Assembly: GCA_023374025.1 (NCBI GenBank)
Contig: SIJG01000015.1
Span: 1,964,697 to 2,028,696, forward strand
Direction of reading: 5' to 3'
DNA length: 64,000 nt
Source of the DNA: Heterodera schachtii
Lineage: Eukaryota > Nematoda > Chromadorea > Rhabditida > Heteroderidae
The stretch's first letter is position 1; each line of letters starts with the position of its first letter. Shown here in pieces: positions 33,188 to 50,386 of this stretch. The notes beneath the pieces are model-generated. The model did no database searches. It was not told the origin of the DNA and saw only the letters and a list, made by a program, of their open reading frames with translations. Position numbers and translations under genes: made by a program.

Positions 33188-36100
33188 ATGTTTTTTGGGA
33201 CATCGTTTGCTGTTGTTCTTTGTTGGCTTTTTTGCACTTTTCCAACGACACTCGGCCAACAGCAAAATGGGACTGCGCCGCTGATCAAAGTCGGACTAAT
33301 GATGCCGCACAATCAGTCGTCCGATTTGTCTTTTGCCCGATCCGCCGGTGCCATCTCAGTGGCGCTGAAGCACATTTTCAACGACAATTTGTTGCCTCCC
33401 GGCACCAATTTCAGGTGCTTTAGTGGGATAACAATGATTTGTTTGCACAGTATTTTGTGTACAATATGTCAATTGTCCGTTCAGTTTCATTGTCCGTTTC
33501 GAAGAGTGCCTAATGTCCGTCGCCGCCGGGTACGCCTTCGATTTGTTGGATGGCCAACAAATTGACCTTTTCATTGCGCCGCCGTGCACCGACAGTGCGC
33601 AAGTTGCACTTTTCGTGTCCACATTTTACAACATCCCTTCCATCACATGGGGCCAGAATTCGGACTCATCTTTCAATTAAGAAAATAGCTAATTAGGCCA
33701 TTTCTCATTAGCACGTCATTCGTTTAGTTCGCAGAGCAATTACCCCACTTTGCTGAGTGCGCTTCCCAATTACGCCGAGTGAGTCACTCACTCCGTTTTC
33801 TTCCCTTTTCAATTCCGCCGATGGCATTTTACCCCTTTTGAGCTTTGGCCAAATTATCATTTCGCTGTGCATTTTCTTCAAGTGGTCCGTCATGGCACTG
33901 ATTTATCAGCTCAGCGAGACGGGCCAATGCGCGTCGTTTCAGCAAGACTTGCAGATCGCGATCAATTCCAACGACAAATGCGATATCAGCTACAGAGAGG
34001 AAGTCGACTTTTTAGTGGGATAAAGTGCCAAAAAGATTGATTAATTAATTAAGACAAGGGATAAAAAGAAAAAGATAACAAAAAACTAAGTGTCTTAAGG
34101 TTAAGATCAGTTCTGCGGGCACCAGCGACGCCCAATACACCATAAGTCAAATTCAAAGCAGGGCGAGAAGTGAGCAAATGGGGGGGGGGGGGGACAAATG
34201 GACAAAATGAATGAAAAATGGAATATTTAATGAGCAATTAAAATTATTTATAAAATTAAAACCAATTTTTCTTCTGCTGCAGTCGTCATTCTTTGCTTCG
34301 ACGAGTTTGTTCAGTTGCGCAACTTTGCCGCCAAACTTCAGGAGGGCGGCTTGGACTCCGCTGACTACGGTATTTGGCTTTGCTTTGCTTGCCTTTTTAT
34401 ACCCCTCCACTTTTCCCATTCATTTTTCGTTTTGCTTTCAGTTTATCTGATCCCCGGACTCACCATGGATGATAGTATTGAAAGTGTTAATTGTGTCTTT
34501 TATAAAATTTAAATTTGTGTTTGCTTTTTCTCTATTTTTAATTTCCTTTTTGTTTTGGATGGCTCCAAGGCCACCGCGTGGTGGGTCGACCCGAACCCGA
34601 CCATCCAATCAGCGGCCTACAGAATTGCTCAGCGCAGTCTTTATCTGATGTTGGACATCTTCAACAAAGGTTTGTATGCTGTAATGGGATGAGATACGGT
34701 AGATTGTTTTTGCCATTTTTGCGAATGGATGCGCTGCACCTTAATGAGTCTTTTGTAGTCTCAACTTCAGCAGGTCAAGTGGGCAACGGCACTTCTTTTG
34801 ATCAGGAAGTGATCACAAAGGTCACCCAATGGCCCTTCTTCTGTACCGATTGCGATCAGTCGTTGCAGGTGGCATTCATCTTCATGCCAATTAGTTAATT
34901 AATTAATCCGCTCTCTCCCCTTCATTAGGCTTCTTCTTACGCCCCTTTGCTCCACGACAGTTTCTATTTGTATGCCATGGCCCTTTCCAAAGCGGCAAAA
35001 ATGGCCGGCGCATTGTCACCTTCCGTTTACCGAAATGGCCAATTGATTCGCTCCCAAACTGCCAATTTGTCTTTTGAAGGTGGCCAATAATTTTTAAATG
35101 AATTAAATTAACAAATAATTTTATAGGAATGACAGGGTCAAACAAATTTGGATCTGATGGACTTCGCAATTTCATTTACCTTGTCGCCATGTATTCGAGC
35201 TTGAACGGTGACTTGACTTCGTATGTGTGGCTCCAAATGAACGATGCCGGAGTGGTAAAAACGGATGCTTAGAAATATTTACTGACCAATTACCGTAAAG
35301 AATTCTTCATGGATTAATGCCACGGCCGAGAAGCTGATTTGGTCGAGCCGAAACGGCGTTAAGCCATTGGCCGTGCCGTTGTGCGGCTTTGACGGCAACG
35401 GCTGTCACATGGACTTCTTCACGGAGTACCGTGGCTATGTGATCGCTGCCGGCTGTTTATTGCTGCTCATTTTGGGCTCGTTCGCCTTCGGCATTTACTG
35501 GCTGTTCCAATCCAAGGCGCGCGAGATGGAACGACAGAATCGCCTCTGGCAAATCGCCTACAGTACTCTGACGCCGGCGGGCACAAAAGCATGGCAAAAA
35601 AGGACCAATGTGAATTAATGAGAGAAATTAAGAAGAAAATGATGGAAAGTGTGCGCTCTCTCCAGTCGAGCACCTCTTCTCAGTTCACGCGCGACTCCTC
35701 CCATTCCCACGTTTCCATCAAACACAACTTCAATGGCATCGTGTACATTATGAACGGCGAGCGGGTGATCGGCATTCAGCATTCGGGTGGCCATTTTGTG
35801 CCGAAAGCGGATCATTTTTGAAAATTTAATTGTTCACTTTTTAAGTTGGCATTCGACTCAGTCCACAGGACATGGCCGAGCTGAGAACTGTGCGTGCACA
35901 AATATAATTGAAATTTCGCGTGTTGATCTCAGATGCGCCTTTTGGATGGTGACAATGTGAACCGATTCATCGGCCTTTCCATCGACGGCGCCGCGCTTCT
36001 CTCCCTGTGGCGCTATTGCTCGCGTGGCCCCCTTTCGGTCCTTTTTTGGCACTTTTTCTTGCCATATTGTCAAAATGTTTTTTAATGCTAATGACTTTTT

Positions 36101-38539
36101 TTCCAAATTGCAAATTCCTCACAATTCCTTTTCATTTTGCAGGACGTGATCTCGGGCTCTTCCTCTCTGACCATGGACGGCTTCTTCATTTATTCGCTGG
36201 TCCGCGACGTTGCCGAAGGGTTGCGCTTCCTTCACGCGTCCTCAATTGGTCGGCAATAAAATTGACCATTTTGCTGGTGATAAAACTCGAATCAACTCTC
36301 TCTAGGATGGCATGGCAATTTGCGTTCCACCAACTGTTTGATCGACGACCGTTGGCAAATAAAACTGTCCGAGTTCGGTCTCCGCTTCTTTCGTGCACAC
36401 GAAAAACGGGAGGCAAAAGGTCCTATCAATAAGCTGTAAAATATTTGTGAACTTCGATTTTGAACACTGGGGAATTCATCCTCGAGAACAACATCATTAG
36501 CATAATTGGGCATTTGTGATATTCATTCGCAGATTTGGTTTGGACAGCGCCCGAATTGCTGCGCGATAATGACATCGTTGGCAACAAATTTGGCGACGTT
36601 TACAGCTTTTCCATTATTTCTTCCGAAGTAAAAAAACCCTTCTTTTAAATGATTGTTTTCATTTGATTTTTCTCCATTTTTGATTGTGAATATGAAGCCA
36701 ATTTGGGAGCAGGACGAAGCGAAGGGAAATGTTGAAGGTAAAAGCAAAGTAAATTAAATAAAATTAAATTGAAATGTTTTATTAAAGAGTTTGTGTATAT
36801 GGTCCGAACCGGGGGGAAGAGGGCATTTCGTCCCAAATTGGAGCCGAGCAGCCAGGACTTGTCCCCGGCACTGCTGCATCTGATCAAAGACTGCTGGGAC
36901 GAAAGCCCCGCAGAACGGCCAAAAATGGAGACGGTGACCGCACTTTTGCAGTCAATGAACACGGGAAGGTGCCGAAATGAACAAACAATGCCAAAAAACA
37001 ATTAACTAAAGATAAATGAGCAATCAGTGTGAATGAAATTTTGGCAAATGCCGTTTTTCTGCTGACATGGAATGGCAAATAACACAAAAAGCGTTATTAA
37101 GCATTTTAGTGCCTTTTTCATTTTTTACTTTTTTGGAGTTTACGCATTTTAGGCCCCTTTAAATAATCACCTCAAATTTTTGTGCCTAAAAGAAAACGGC
37201 ACAGTAATTCTCATTACTAAAATGCTTGGAGAACTTAAGGAGCACCAATTTGATGGACCACGTGTTCAACATGCTGGAAGTGTACGCCGGCTCATTGGAG
37301 GAGGAAGTTGAGGAACGGACCAAAGAGTTGGTGGAGGAGAAGAAGAAGACGGACATCCTTCTCTACCGAATGCTGCCCAAGTGGGAAGACAAAACGGAAG
37401 TAAACACTCACTTCATTCATTCATTGAAGACAAGTCGCCGACAAACTCAAATTGGGCCAATCTGTGGAGCCCGAAACTTTCGACTGCGTTACCGTATTCT
37501 TCTCGGTCGGCTTAATTAAATACTGTAAATCGTTGTTTTTAAATTATTTTATTTTAAGGATGTCGTCTCATTCACAACAATCGCTTCAAAATGCTCACCT
37601 TTGCAGGCTAAAATTTGAATTCACTTAAAACAAATTAAAACGGTTTAAAGGTGGTTAATTTGCTGAACAATCTGTACACTTTGTTGGACTCAATCATCGC
37701 CGAATTTGACGTGTACAAAGTTGAGACAATTGGTATACTGTAGGCTCTTTTATGTATTTGTATTATTCTTGAATGGTGTAAAAAATCATCTATTTGCATG
37801 AATTAATTACAATAATTAACCATCCCAAATTGGCCACCATTTTCCAGGCGATGGCTATTTGTGTGTGTCGGGCCTTCCCCACCGCAATGGGCATGAACAC
37901 GCGCAACACATCGCCAAAATGTCGTTGGCATTCATGCGCAACTTGGGCAGCTTCACCATTCCCCACTTGCCCACTGAACGGCTTCGTCTCCGCATTGGCA
38001 TTCACACCGGCTCCACCGTAGCGGGAGTTGTCGGTCAGTTCAATGCGTTGAAATTGACCATTTCATCGTTTAAATGCTTAATGATAATTGGATAGGTCTT
38101 TCCATGCCCCGTTATTGTCTGTTCGGCGACACAATTAACACAGCGGCACGGCTGGAAAGCAGCTCAAAGCGTAATTAGGCAATTTGTCTTTAAGCACCTT
38201 TTTAATGCTTTAAGCGATGCGAATTCACATTTCCACGACGACGAATCACTTTTTGGTCAATGTTCTCGGAGGTTTTGTCACCCAAGCGCGTGGAGAAATT
38301 TTAGTGAAGGCAATGCTTTTCCCTTGCCTTTTATAATTTTCGGGGCTCCATCTCCCCTCAAATATTTATTGTTTTGGGGCCACTCTTTACAGTACACTAC
38401 CGTAAATTGTCCCTACCCCCCCCCCCCGCTTTAGGGAAAGGGCGTTCTCGAAACCTTTTGGTTGCTTGGCCTCGAAGGCGACCCGGCGGTGATGCGAATG
38501 GTGCACAGTTCGGACGGTAATAATGCGACGACGGAATGA
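33188..38539 (+). CDS. Receptor-type guanylyl cyclase 1
   Basis: Some 20 exons encode a single-pass receptor that makes cGMP. Order seen: signal peptide ([21 protein letters not shown]); ANF-receptor-like extracellular domain to about 35,420, with CGFDGNGC just before the membrane; a TM segment ([20 protein letters not shown]); a kinase-homology domain with [11 protein letters not shown] in the catalytic-loop position and SEFGL in place of DFG, so probably not a kinase; a dimerisation helix ([20 protein letters not shown]); then the cyclase domain. Cyclase metal sites are kept (FFS-DVVSF and [12 protein letters not shown]), as is the guanine-selective [15 protein letters not shown] segment, so it should be active. 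The start follows a TTTAG acceptor at 33,175. In nematodes such receptors usually serve chemosensory neurons; that role is inferred. A paralogue with matching juxtamembrane sequence lies at 52,906-58,538. Confidence 0.9.
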
Positions 38540-38857
38540 ACAAAAACAAATGAGAAAGAAATTGTCAAAAAGGAAAAGAAAAACCAAAAGAATGAATGAA
38601 TGATTTGTCATTTGTAAAAATTAAAATTTCAGACAAAAAAAATCGAAAGGAACCAATTAATTAACAAATGAAGTAATTAATTAACACAGATAGAGAGACC
38701 AAAGCTAATTAAGGCGTCTTTCTTTGGTTTATCTCTCCGATTCCAATTAAATGCCTTTCCTCTTCCGCTGAAATTTATTTAAAAATTGAACTTCCTAATT
38801 AATTTAAAATGCCTTCCCTAATTTTAATTAACAACTGAAAAAATTTTCAACAAATTT
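38540..38857. other. Intergenic between convergent genes
   Basis: Short AT-rich gap between the ends of receptor cyclase 1 and the minus-strand secreted coiled-coil gene. A poly-C tract (about 38,409-38,427) lies just upstream, inside the last cyclase intron. No gene seen. Confidence 0.5.
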
Positions 38858-40345
38858 TTAGCACAGTATGTGCGTTACAGTACTGACCTCCATTTTGTAC
38901 GGTCTCTCCACAAATTGTTTTTTGTCGTTTTCCAACAATTTTTTAAGTTTTCTCATTTTGGCATTCATTTTGTCGCTTTTTCCCGTGTTTTTCTCCAATT
39001 CTTTGATTGCTTTTTCCATTTCTTCCGCCGTTTTGCAAATTTCCGCCTTTTTTGGCGTGTCAATTGTCAGTACAATTTCCATCGCTTTGCTTCCAATTTC
39101 TTTGATTTTGTCCACCCTTTTCTCCAATTTTTCACTCAATTCCTCTGAATTTTCTTGGTCGTCAATTAGGCTAATGAGTTTGCTAATTTCAGGTTCCAAC
39201 CCTTTGATCAGTTCTTCCATTTGTTCGCCTGCGATTTTCTTTAACGGTTTTGTCAATTCATTTGCTAACCGAAACAATTCTTCCGCTTTTTGCAGATAGT
39301 CATTCTGTAAAAAATTATTGCGTAGATTTATTTCCTAATTGCGCTTATTATGCTTTACCATAATTTGGTCCGATTCATTTGCCCAATATGAATTTGTTTT
39401 CCCCGCTTGGCTTAATTCGGCATGGAAATCGGGCATAAATGTGGCCAATTCGATGTCTCCAATTTTGGCATTTTCGAACATTTCCCTTTTGGTGGGCAAT
39501 TCCTTGGCCAAAATGCTCAATTTTGTGTCCATTATGCGATTTTGCAAAATCTGCTTGATCCTTATCCCCTTATCCCCGTCTTTTCCTTTTTTCAAGGCTT
39601 CCAATTCTTTTTTTGCCATTTCCAAATATTTCACCTCACAAAATGTTTTATTTTTCTTTATAAATTCGATGAGATTGCCCAATGTTTGCTCAATTTCATT
39701 TTTATTTTTCACCGACATTTGATCAACCAAATGCGCCTCAACTTCGACCACCAAAGTGCCAAATTGCCTTCCAAACTCATTAATGATTGCCCGCATGGGC
39801 GACAGCAATTCGGTATTACTAAAGACGGGAAAAGGTCAAATTTGGCATCGCTTTCCGCCGGCGTTATGCCGTGGAAAATTTTAACGCAGAAATCCTACAA
39901 AATAAGAATGCCAACAGGAGGAAAAAAAGAAAAAACAATGCCTGTTTTTGATTATTCCTTTTTTGTTGTCTTAAAGTAGGATGGGTCCAGCAGCAGTATT
40001 ACGTTTAGTTTTATACGTTATTAAGCCCCTTTCACTAAACTGTTTGCCAAAATGGATGGCATTTGCTCGCTTCGCTGGCCCCCACAAGCGGCGGTTGCAT
40101 TTTGTCTTCAGTTCGTTTATCGGAAATTTGGCAACAATTCCCGGTAATTTGCTCACTTTGATCTTCATTCGTTGAAGGTATTTCTGGTCCAATTGCACTT
40201 TTTGAATTTCTTCGATTATTTCTTGGCTTTGTGTTTTCCATTCTTCCCATTTTTCCCATTCTTCGTTCCTTGTCGAAACGGAAAATTTGAAGGATAAAAA
40301 TGAAAAAATTAAAATATTAAAAAAGGTAAATAAAAACTGTTTCAT
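38858..40345 (-). CDS. Secreted charged coiled-coil protein (novel family, member B)
   Basis: Exon 1, from 40,345, encodes a signal peptide (MKQFLFTFFNILIFSFLSFK) and a Glu/Lys/Gln-rich segment. A segment with acceptor TTTTGTAG starts at 39,894 (DFCVKIFHGITPAE), recalling DFKPIFAYDP of member A. A large exon from about 39,818 to 39,340 contains LGNLIEFIKKNKTFCEVKYL. The last exon (about 39,299-38,858) is helical and ends near YKMEVSTVTHILC. How the 39,894 segment joins the 39,818 exon is unresolved: no GT donor keeps frame, so a GC donor or an annotation gap is possible. Coding potential is clear from long Lys/Glu-rich frames. Function is unknown. Confidence 0.5.
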
Positions 40346-41160
40346 ATTTATTTTTATGCTTAAGAATAGGTAAAATTTAACTTTGTTTTGCTCATTCATT
40401 CACTAAATGAGCAATGATTATTCTTTTAATTCGTAATTGTAATTTTATAGAATCGATTTAAGTAAAATCAATTTAAGCGAGAAAAAAAAGCTTTTTCATT
40501 TATGACGTCCATAATTTTTTCTTTGCTTAATATGAATGCCTAATTTTATTAATCATACGCATATATTCGTCTGTCGAAAAGTTATAAGTAATTTAAAATG
40601 GGAAAATTAAAGGATAAATGCCTAAAGCGCGTCACCAAATTTCTGTCCCCCCAGGCTCAAAATATCCCAAAAGTTAAAAAAACGACCCAATTCTCAATTC
40701 TTAAACTTAAAAAGCTGAGAAAGAAAAAGAAGAAAATAAAAAAATTGAAATGAACAAATTCCAAAGGGAATGCTCGAATGATCTCCATCATCTTCTTATG
40801 TTTAAAATCACTATTAACAAAATCCGACTCGGGAACAAACATCGAAATACAAAAAATAATTTATTTTTTTATACGATTTGAGCAATATGAAAGTAGGCCA
40901 AATCAAATCAAAATCATTTTTAAAATAATTGTAGGTTTGTTAATGTACATAAATTCTCGATATTTGGTCTAAATAAAATAAAATTTTTTATTTTGAAGGT
41001 CAGCGAATGCCAAGGTGGTGGGTGGAATATGTATTTATATGTATTAAATGCGAGAAAATTTTGGTAATAAAAATGAATTATGATGATCAATTCACAAAAA
41101 TTGGCTGCACATTCTTTTCGGCCTCATGGAAATGTTTAATCCCTCCTAAAGATGGCAAAA
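40346..41160. other. Intergenic, no gene seen
   Basis: AT-rich DNA. Open frames here lack splice context and signal peptides, and look like chance. Confidence 0.4.
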
Positions 41161-41747
41161 TTTCAATTTCCCGAATTTCGAATTTGTGTCACCTCGAGAG
41201 CGCCAAAAGCGATGGTAACCGCTGGAAAGGAAGGCCAATTGGTGGCTGCGAAGCTCGCGCAGAAAGTGCTTCGAATGCTTTTCACCTTAGGAAAATAAAA
41301 ATATTTATTATTATTTTTTATTGTTTTTCACTTTGGGCAAAAGGTGCAAAAGCTCCGCCAACAGTCCGTGCCAAAAACTTCAACAAGCATTTGGCCGCTT
41401 TTCCGTTCGCCTTTCCCACTGCGAGTTTTTCTCGTGCAAGCGCAACCGAAGTCCACAACTTAACGGCACATTAATTGAAGTTAATTAATAATTAAACATT
41501 GGCACATTGAAAAAGGAAAATTAAATTTCCAAAAGCAACCGACCAAATTGAGCACTTCTTTCTTTGTTTTGATGTGGGGAAAAGCCTCTTTTTGACTTTG
41601 TTCGTTTGGTTGGCGGTGAATGTCGTGCATAACAATGGCAAAAAAGCATAAAAAAGAATTCTTATTTATATTTATTTTAATTAATTTTTTTTTCTGTTCA
41701 CTTGCCTCGCTGATTTGTTCCGCCTTTTCTCGAATTTGTCTTTTCAT
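41160..41747 (-). CDS. Probable small multi-exon gene, unrecognised
   Basis: Exon 1 (41747-41706, MKRQIREKAEQISE) ends AGCGAG|GCAAGTG, a perfect GC-type donor. Further coding-like pieces follow: MHDIHRQPNEQSQKEAFPHI with KTKKEVLNL (about 41,630-41,540), then LARTVGGAFAPFAQ in an Ala/Lys-rich stretch (about 41,460-41,340), and a final piece from an acceptor at about 41,288. The exact joins could not be fixed. Amino-acid composition suggests a real gene, but identity is unknown and it could be decaying. Confidence 0.33.
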
Positions 41748-41993
41748 TCGTGGAATTGATCTTCTTAATCTCTAATACCTATTTAATTTTCAATTTATTT
41801 TCTATTTTTTCAATTAATTAAATTGGTAATTAAATTATTTATTAGTATTGTTATGATCGTTTCCCGAGACCCATGGCCCAAGTGAGACTTTTTTCTTATA
41901 CATTTAAAAATCCCCATTAAACATTGAATTTAAAAATAGATTTTCTTAGTTAGCAAAATGTCATTTTTTAGGTGTTGAATTTTTTCTTTTAAA

Positions 41994-42476
41994 TTAGCTG
42001 TGCTTCAAAAAGTCCGTTAATAAATCCGTGCCAAAGTCCCCAAAAAGCCGAAACTTTTCTCGGGCCGAGGAGACCTCTGACCGAGACTCTCGAGCATCAA
42101 TCGCTTCATTTACCTGCTCTCTCTCTCTCTCTGCCTTTTCCTTTTCCTCTTTTCCCGTTTCTTTCTTTCTCTCTTTGTCTGTCTGTTTCTTTTCCTCTCT
42201 TTCCATCTCTTTGTTTTCTTTCTCTTCTTCTCTTTCCATCTCTTTCTTCAATGCTCTTTTCAATTTCTCTTTTTCTTCACTTTTTCCCAATTTCACTTTG
42301 TCCAATGCCTTCAAAAGTGCGTTCTCCGCTATTTCTTTGGCCTTTTCTTTTAGCTTTTTCTTCTTTTCCTTTTTCTTTCTTTTCGAAATTTTCTTAAATT
42401 TCATAAAATATTTTAAGTGTTCGTCTCCCTTTGATGTGTTGGAATTCACTTCGCTTTCATGCATTTTTTTCGCCAT
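41994..42476 (-). CDS. Lys/Glu-rich highly charged protein
   Basis: A single-exon frame of 160 residues starting MAKKMHESEVNSNTSKGDEH. It is dominated by Lys, Glu and Arg (runs such as KKEKKKKLKEKAKEIAE), strongly predicting a long single helix, and ends LFGDFGTDLLTDFLKHS, a less biased tail that supports real coding. No signal peptide is seen. On the opposite strand the same DNA is an uninteresting Ser/Phe-rich frame. It neighbours secreted coiled-coil genes of similar composition. Function is unknown. Confidence 0.5.
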   Translation of the reverse strand: MAKKMHESEVNSNTSKGDEHLKYFMKFKKISKRKKKEKKKKLKEKAKEIAENALLKALDKVKLGKSEEKEKLKRALKKEMEREEEKENKEMEREEKKQTDKERKKETGKEEKEKAEREREQVNEAIDARESRSEVSSAREKFRLFGDFGTDLLTDFLKHS

Positions 42477-42630
42477 AATTCCTCATAAATTTTCTTAGAT
42501 GTGACCAAATTAAGCTTTTATAGAATTTTTAATTGCTCTGAGAATTTAAAATTGAAAACGAAATTTACGAAATTCAAACATTCGCCTGGATAAATTGCCG
42601 AAAAACTTTTTGTTTTTCTTTCTGCCCAAT

Positions 42631-43302
42631 TCACTGACGGATTTTATCCCAACAAACTTTGGCCTTCTGTTTGTTGTGCCCTTTTGGCTGATCCTTTGGC
42701 ACGTTTTGTGCCAATTCCCTCGCGGCCATTGACTTATACTTTTCTTTTTTTGCTCCATTTGGCCCTTTGTTCTGTTTACGTGCGCCATTCATTTGGTGCT
42801 TATTGTGGTGGTGGCGATGAACCCCCGCAATTTTTGGCATTTTATTGGCCTGAATTAGTGCCAATTTTTGACCGGCGAATTCAATTCCCTTCGGTGAGTG
42901 AAACTCAATGCTTTTTACGTTTTCCTACTTTTTTCAATTCATTAAATAAATTTGGTTGTATCGAATGATTTAAGCAAAATTATACGGGGCCGAGGAGCGT
43001 TGGTTAATCCCTAAAAGGGCACCGCTCCCCATCCGCAGTCCCATTTGCTTCCTTTTCCCCATGTGCCATTGTCTCTCGCCCACCCCCACTTTCGGTGCCA
43101 TTGCGACTCCGTCGCCGTTGTCGTCGTCCAATTTCCGCGCAATGGCCACAATTCGCTGCATCGCCGCTTCTTTGTTGGCATTTTGTGCCTGCTGATCATC
43201 TTTTAGTTTTTGTTTCACCTCCTCATTTGAGGGCTGAAGAAGAACAATTGTCCATTGCAATAAGCAAAAAATCATTGAAATAAAGGCCAAATTACGGCAC
43301 AT
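42631..43302 (-). CDS. Small secreted basic protein
   Basis: Exon 1 begins at 43,302 with a signal peptide (MCRNLAFISMIFCLLQWTIV) and continues with Gln/Lys/Ala-rich sequence (KQKLKDDQQAQNANKEAAMQ). A second exon (about 42,895-42,631) reads GIEFAGQKLALIQANKMPKI, then His/Lys/Gln-rich basic sequence (HRHHHNKHQMNGARKQNKG) to the stop. A donor AAA|GTGGGG near 43,085 would join in phase to the acceptor before GIEFAG; the alternative is read-through with a separate stop at 42,970. No domain is recognised. Length, secretion and basic tail are as directly visible as the gene model allows. Confidence 0.45.
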
Positions 43303-43496
43303 TTTTTAATTTAAGCAAATTTATACCGTCGTAAATTATTTATTTGGGTTTTTATCCACTAATTTATTTTTTATTCAAAAGCCAAAAGCCTTTCTTGTTT
43401 TGCCATTTAATTCAATAAATCAATAAAATTGGCGTATTTTTCAACATTTTCGCCAAAGATGCGACTGCTTCTCCAATTACAAATATTTAATAAATA

Positions 43497-43943
43497 ATGT
43501 TTTTGAATATTACAAATTTATTTTTATTTCTTTCCTTCGGTAAATTTGGTGCGGTTTTTTCCCACGGCCACCAAAAGCAAAAAGAAAGAGGAAATGACCA
43601 GCAAATTGTGGTCAAAAAATTGGGCATGGAAATTGTGGCGAATTGGGAAGGCACAAACAAAGGTAAGAAAATGCGAAATTTAATGAAAATAACAAAAATA
43701 AAATCAAATTAATTGTTAATTAAGTTGTGACGAAAAAGAATTTTGAAAAAATTGCGAATTCTCTTAGCATTGACTCCGAAGAATGTGAGGTAAAAAATGC
43801 TAAAGATAAATAATTCTTAATTTTATTTTCCTATTTTAATAATAATTTTTTACAAAAAATAATTTTTCCTTAAGAAATGCTTAAGCGATTTGTTTGAAGA
43901 AGCCGCTCATTTAAACAAGGCAGAAGCGAATTTATTTTTTTAG
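43497..43943 (+). CDS. Small secreted protein, unrecognised
   Basis: Three phase-checked exons (43497-43662, 43725-43789, 43875-43943) give 99 residues. The signal peptide is MFLNITNLFLFLSFGKFGAV. The mature part is Lys/Glu-rich with a C-terminal section containing two cysteines (SEECEKCLSDLFEEAAHL). Introns are 62 and 85 nt with standard GT-AG ends. The gene stands head-to-head with the minus-strand secreted basic protein (starts about 195 nt apart), so they may share a promoter region. Function is unknown. Confidence 0.55.
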
Positions 43944-44810
43944 TTTTTATTTTTCTTTTCAAAATAATCTTTTGCCATTTAATTTTTAATTTATTATAAA
44001 ATTTTGTTGTTTAAAAGAATAATTTCAAATAACTGCCTAATTTTCTCTCTTATCCTTTGCTAATTAATCCATTTGAGCTCCTTCAATATTCGGCTTATTT
44101 ATTTGTCAAATTATATTTTTCATTGTCAATTTCGCTTCCGTTCTAATTTCCAAAAGGTCGAAGATGAAAGTGATTTCATTTCACTTTGCTATCGTTCATC
44201 ATTACCGAACCTTTGCGCAATCGCTGACAAATTGGTCCGCTTTGATTTTGGGTCATCCAATTAAACTTCTTTTTTTTTTTGCTAATTAGGCAATTAATTA
44301 AATTTCCTTTGCCTTTCGGCGTGGTCAATCGATGGCAAAATTTTCATTGTCCGTCGGCCGATGGAATTTTTTCTCTTTTTTAAAAAGATACATAGATAAT
44401 TAATAATTTAATGCACAACTCTCGTCGCATTTGGAAGTTGCCGAATGAATGTCGAAAATGGCGGTAAAATAATCGTTGAAATTAATTGCCGAATTTTTGA
44501 GCGCTCATTTTCTGATTTTTCTCTGATCGCCCCTCACTCGCCGTTCTTTCGCTCTCTCTCTTTGCTCTGCCTTTTCTGTGTTGAACATTCGTCGAGAGTC
44601 CACCGAGTCGAGACTGAGGGGAAGCGGTGATTAAGTGGGGCAAAGAATGAACGATCAGCGGAGGAAAACAAAACCAATTTGATTGACCATTCATTCATTA
44701 CTAATTGCCAATTTTTGAATAAATATAGTGCAATTAGCAAATGAATATCCACTAAACATAAAATAATCCAAATTCATAATTGGCCTAAATCATTTCTCTT
44801 TTGAGGAATA
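43944..44810. other. Intergenic, with one weak exon candidate
   Basis: At 44,155-44,264 (+), after an acceptor TTCCAAAAG, there is a short frame (EDESDFISLCYRSSLPNLC and so on) that could be an alternative 3' exon of the preceding small secreted gene; the support is weak. TTTTGAG at 44,802 just before the ATPase ATG is a possible trans-splice acceptor. Confidence 0.3.
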
Positions 44811-49781
<4,971 letters not shown>

Positions 49782-50386
49782 AATGATTTCTCAAAAAAAA
49801 ATTTTTTTTTAATTGAACATTTCTTTTTTTTTTGTATTTTTACATGACAAATGGCCCAAAAATATTTAATTTAATAATAAAATAAAAAGCCGGAGAATGA
49901 TTTTAAAAAGAGTGACTGAAGTTTATGTTTAAAATGACAAAAAATTAACAGGAAATTGCCATTTACTTATTTGATTTTATTATCTGTATGTTAGTCCAAA
50001 ATTTTAATAACGATTAAAATATATATAATAATACATATTTCATAAATTCAAAAATTCATTTACATATAAATTTTGAATAAAACACAAACTATTTAATGCT
50101 TCAATTTTTGCCGGTATTATTTTATTTTGTTTTTTAATTAAAATGATGTCATTTTTATTATGGTGCATGATCCTTATTGCATTTATTACGTTATAAACAT
50201 ATGGTCTGATGAATAATTTAGAAAATTCCATTTAAAAATAATAAAATAATTCCACATTTTTATCGACTTTTTTTATTTAAAAATGTAAAAATGAATGCAA
50301 AAAAGTCATTCACTTTATTTTTTTATTACATATATGTATTGCCCTCCAATTGATAGCTAAAAAATAAATAATTTATTCAAGAACAA
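49782..50386. other. Intergenic, no gene seen
   Basis: AT-rich gap between the ATPase gene and the pseudokinase-like gene on the same strand. No exon-like frame or clear element ends were found. Confidence 0.5.

Noticed and set aside
41007..41474. Plus-strand frame of 155 residues
   Set aside because: It lacks splice context, and the opposite strand has a more convincing Ala/Lys-rich exon set with a GC-type donor.
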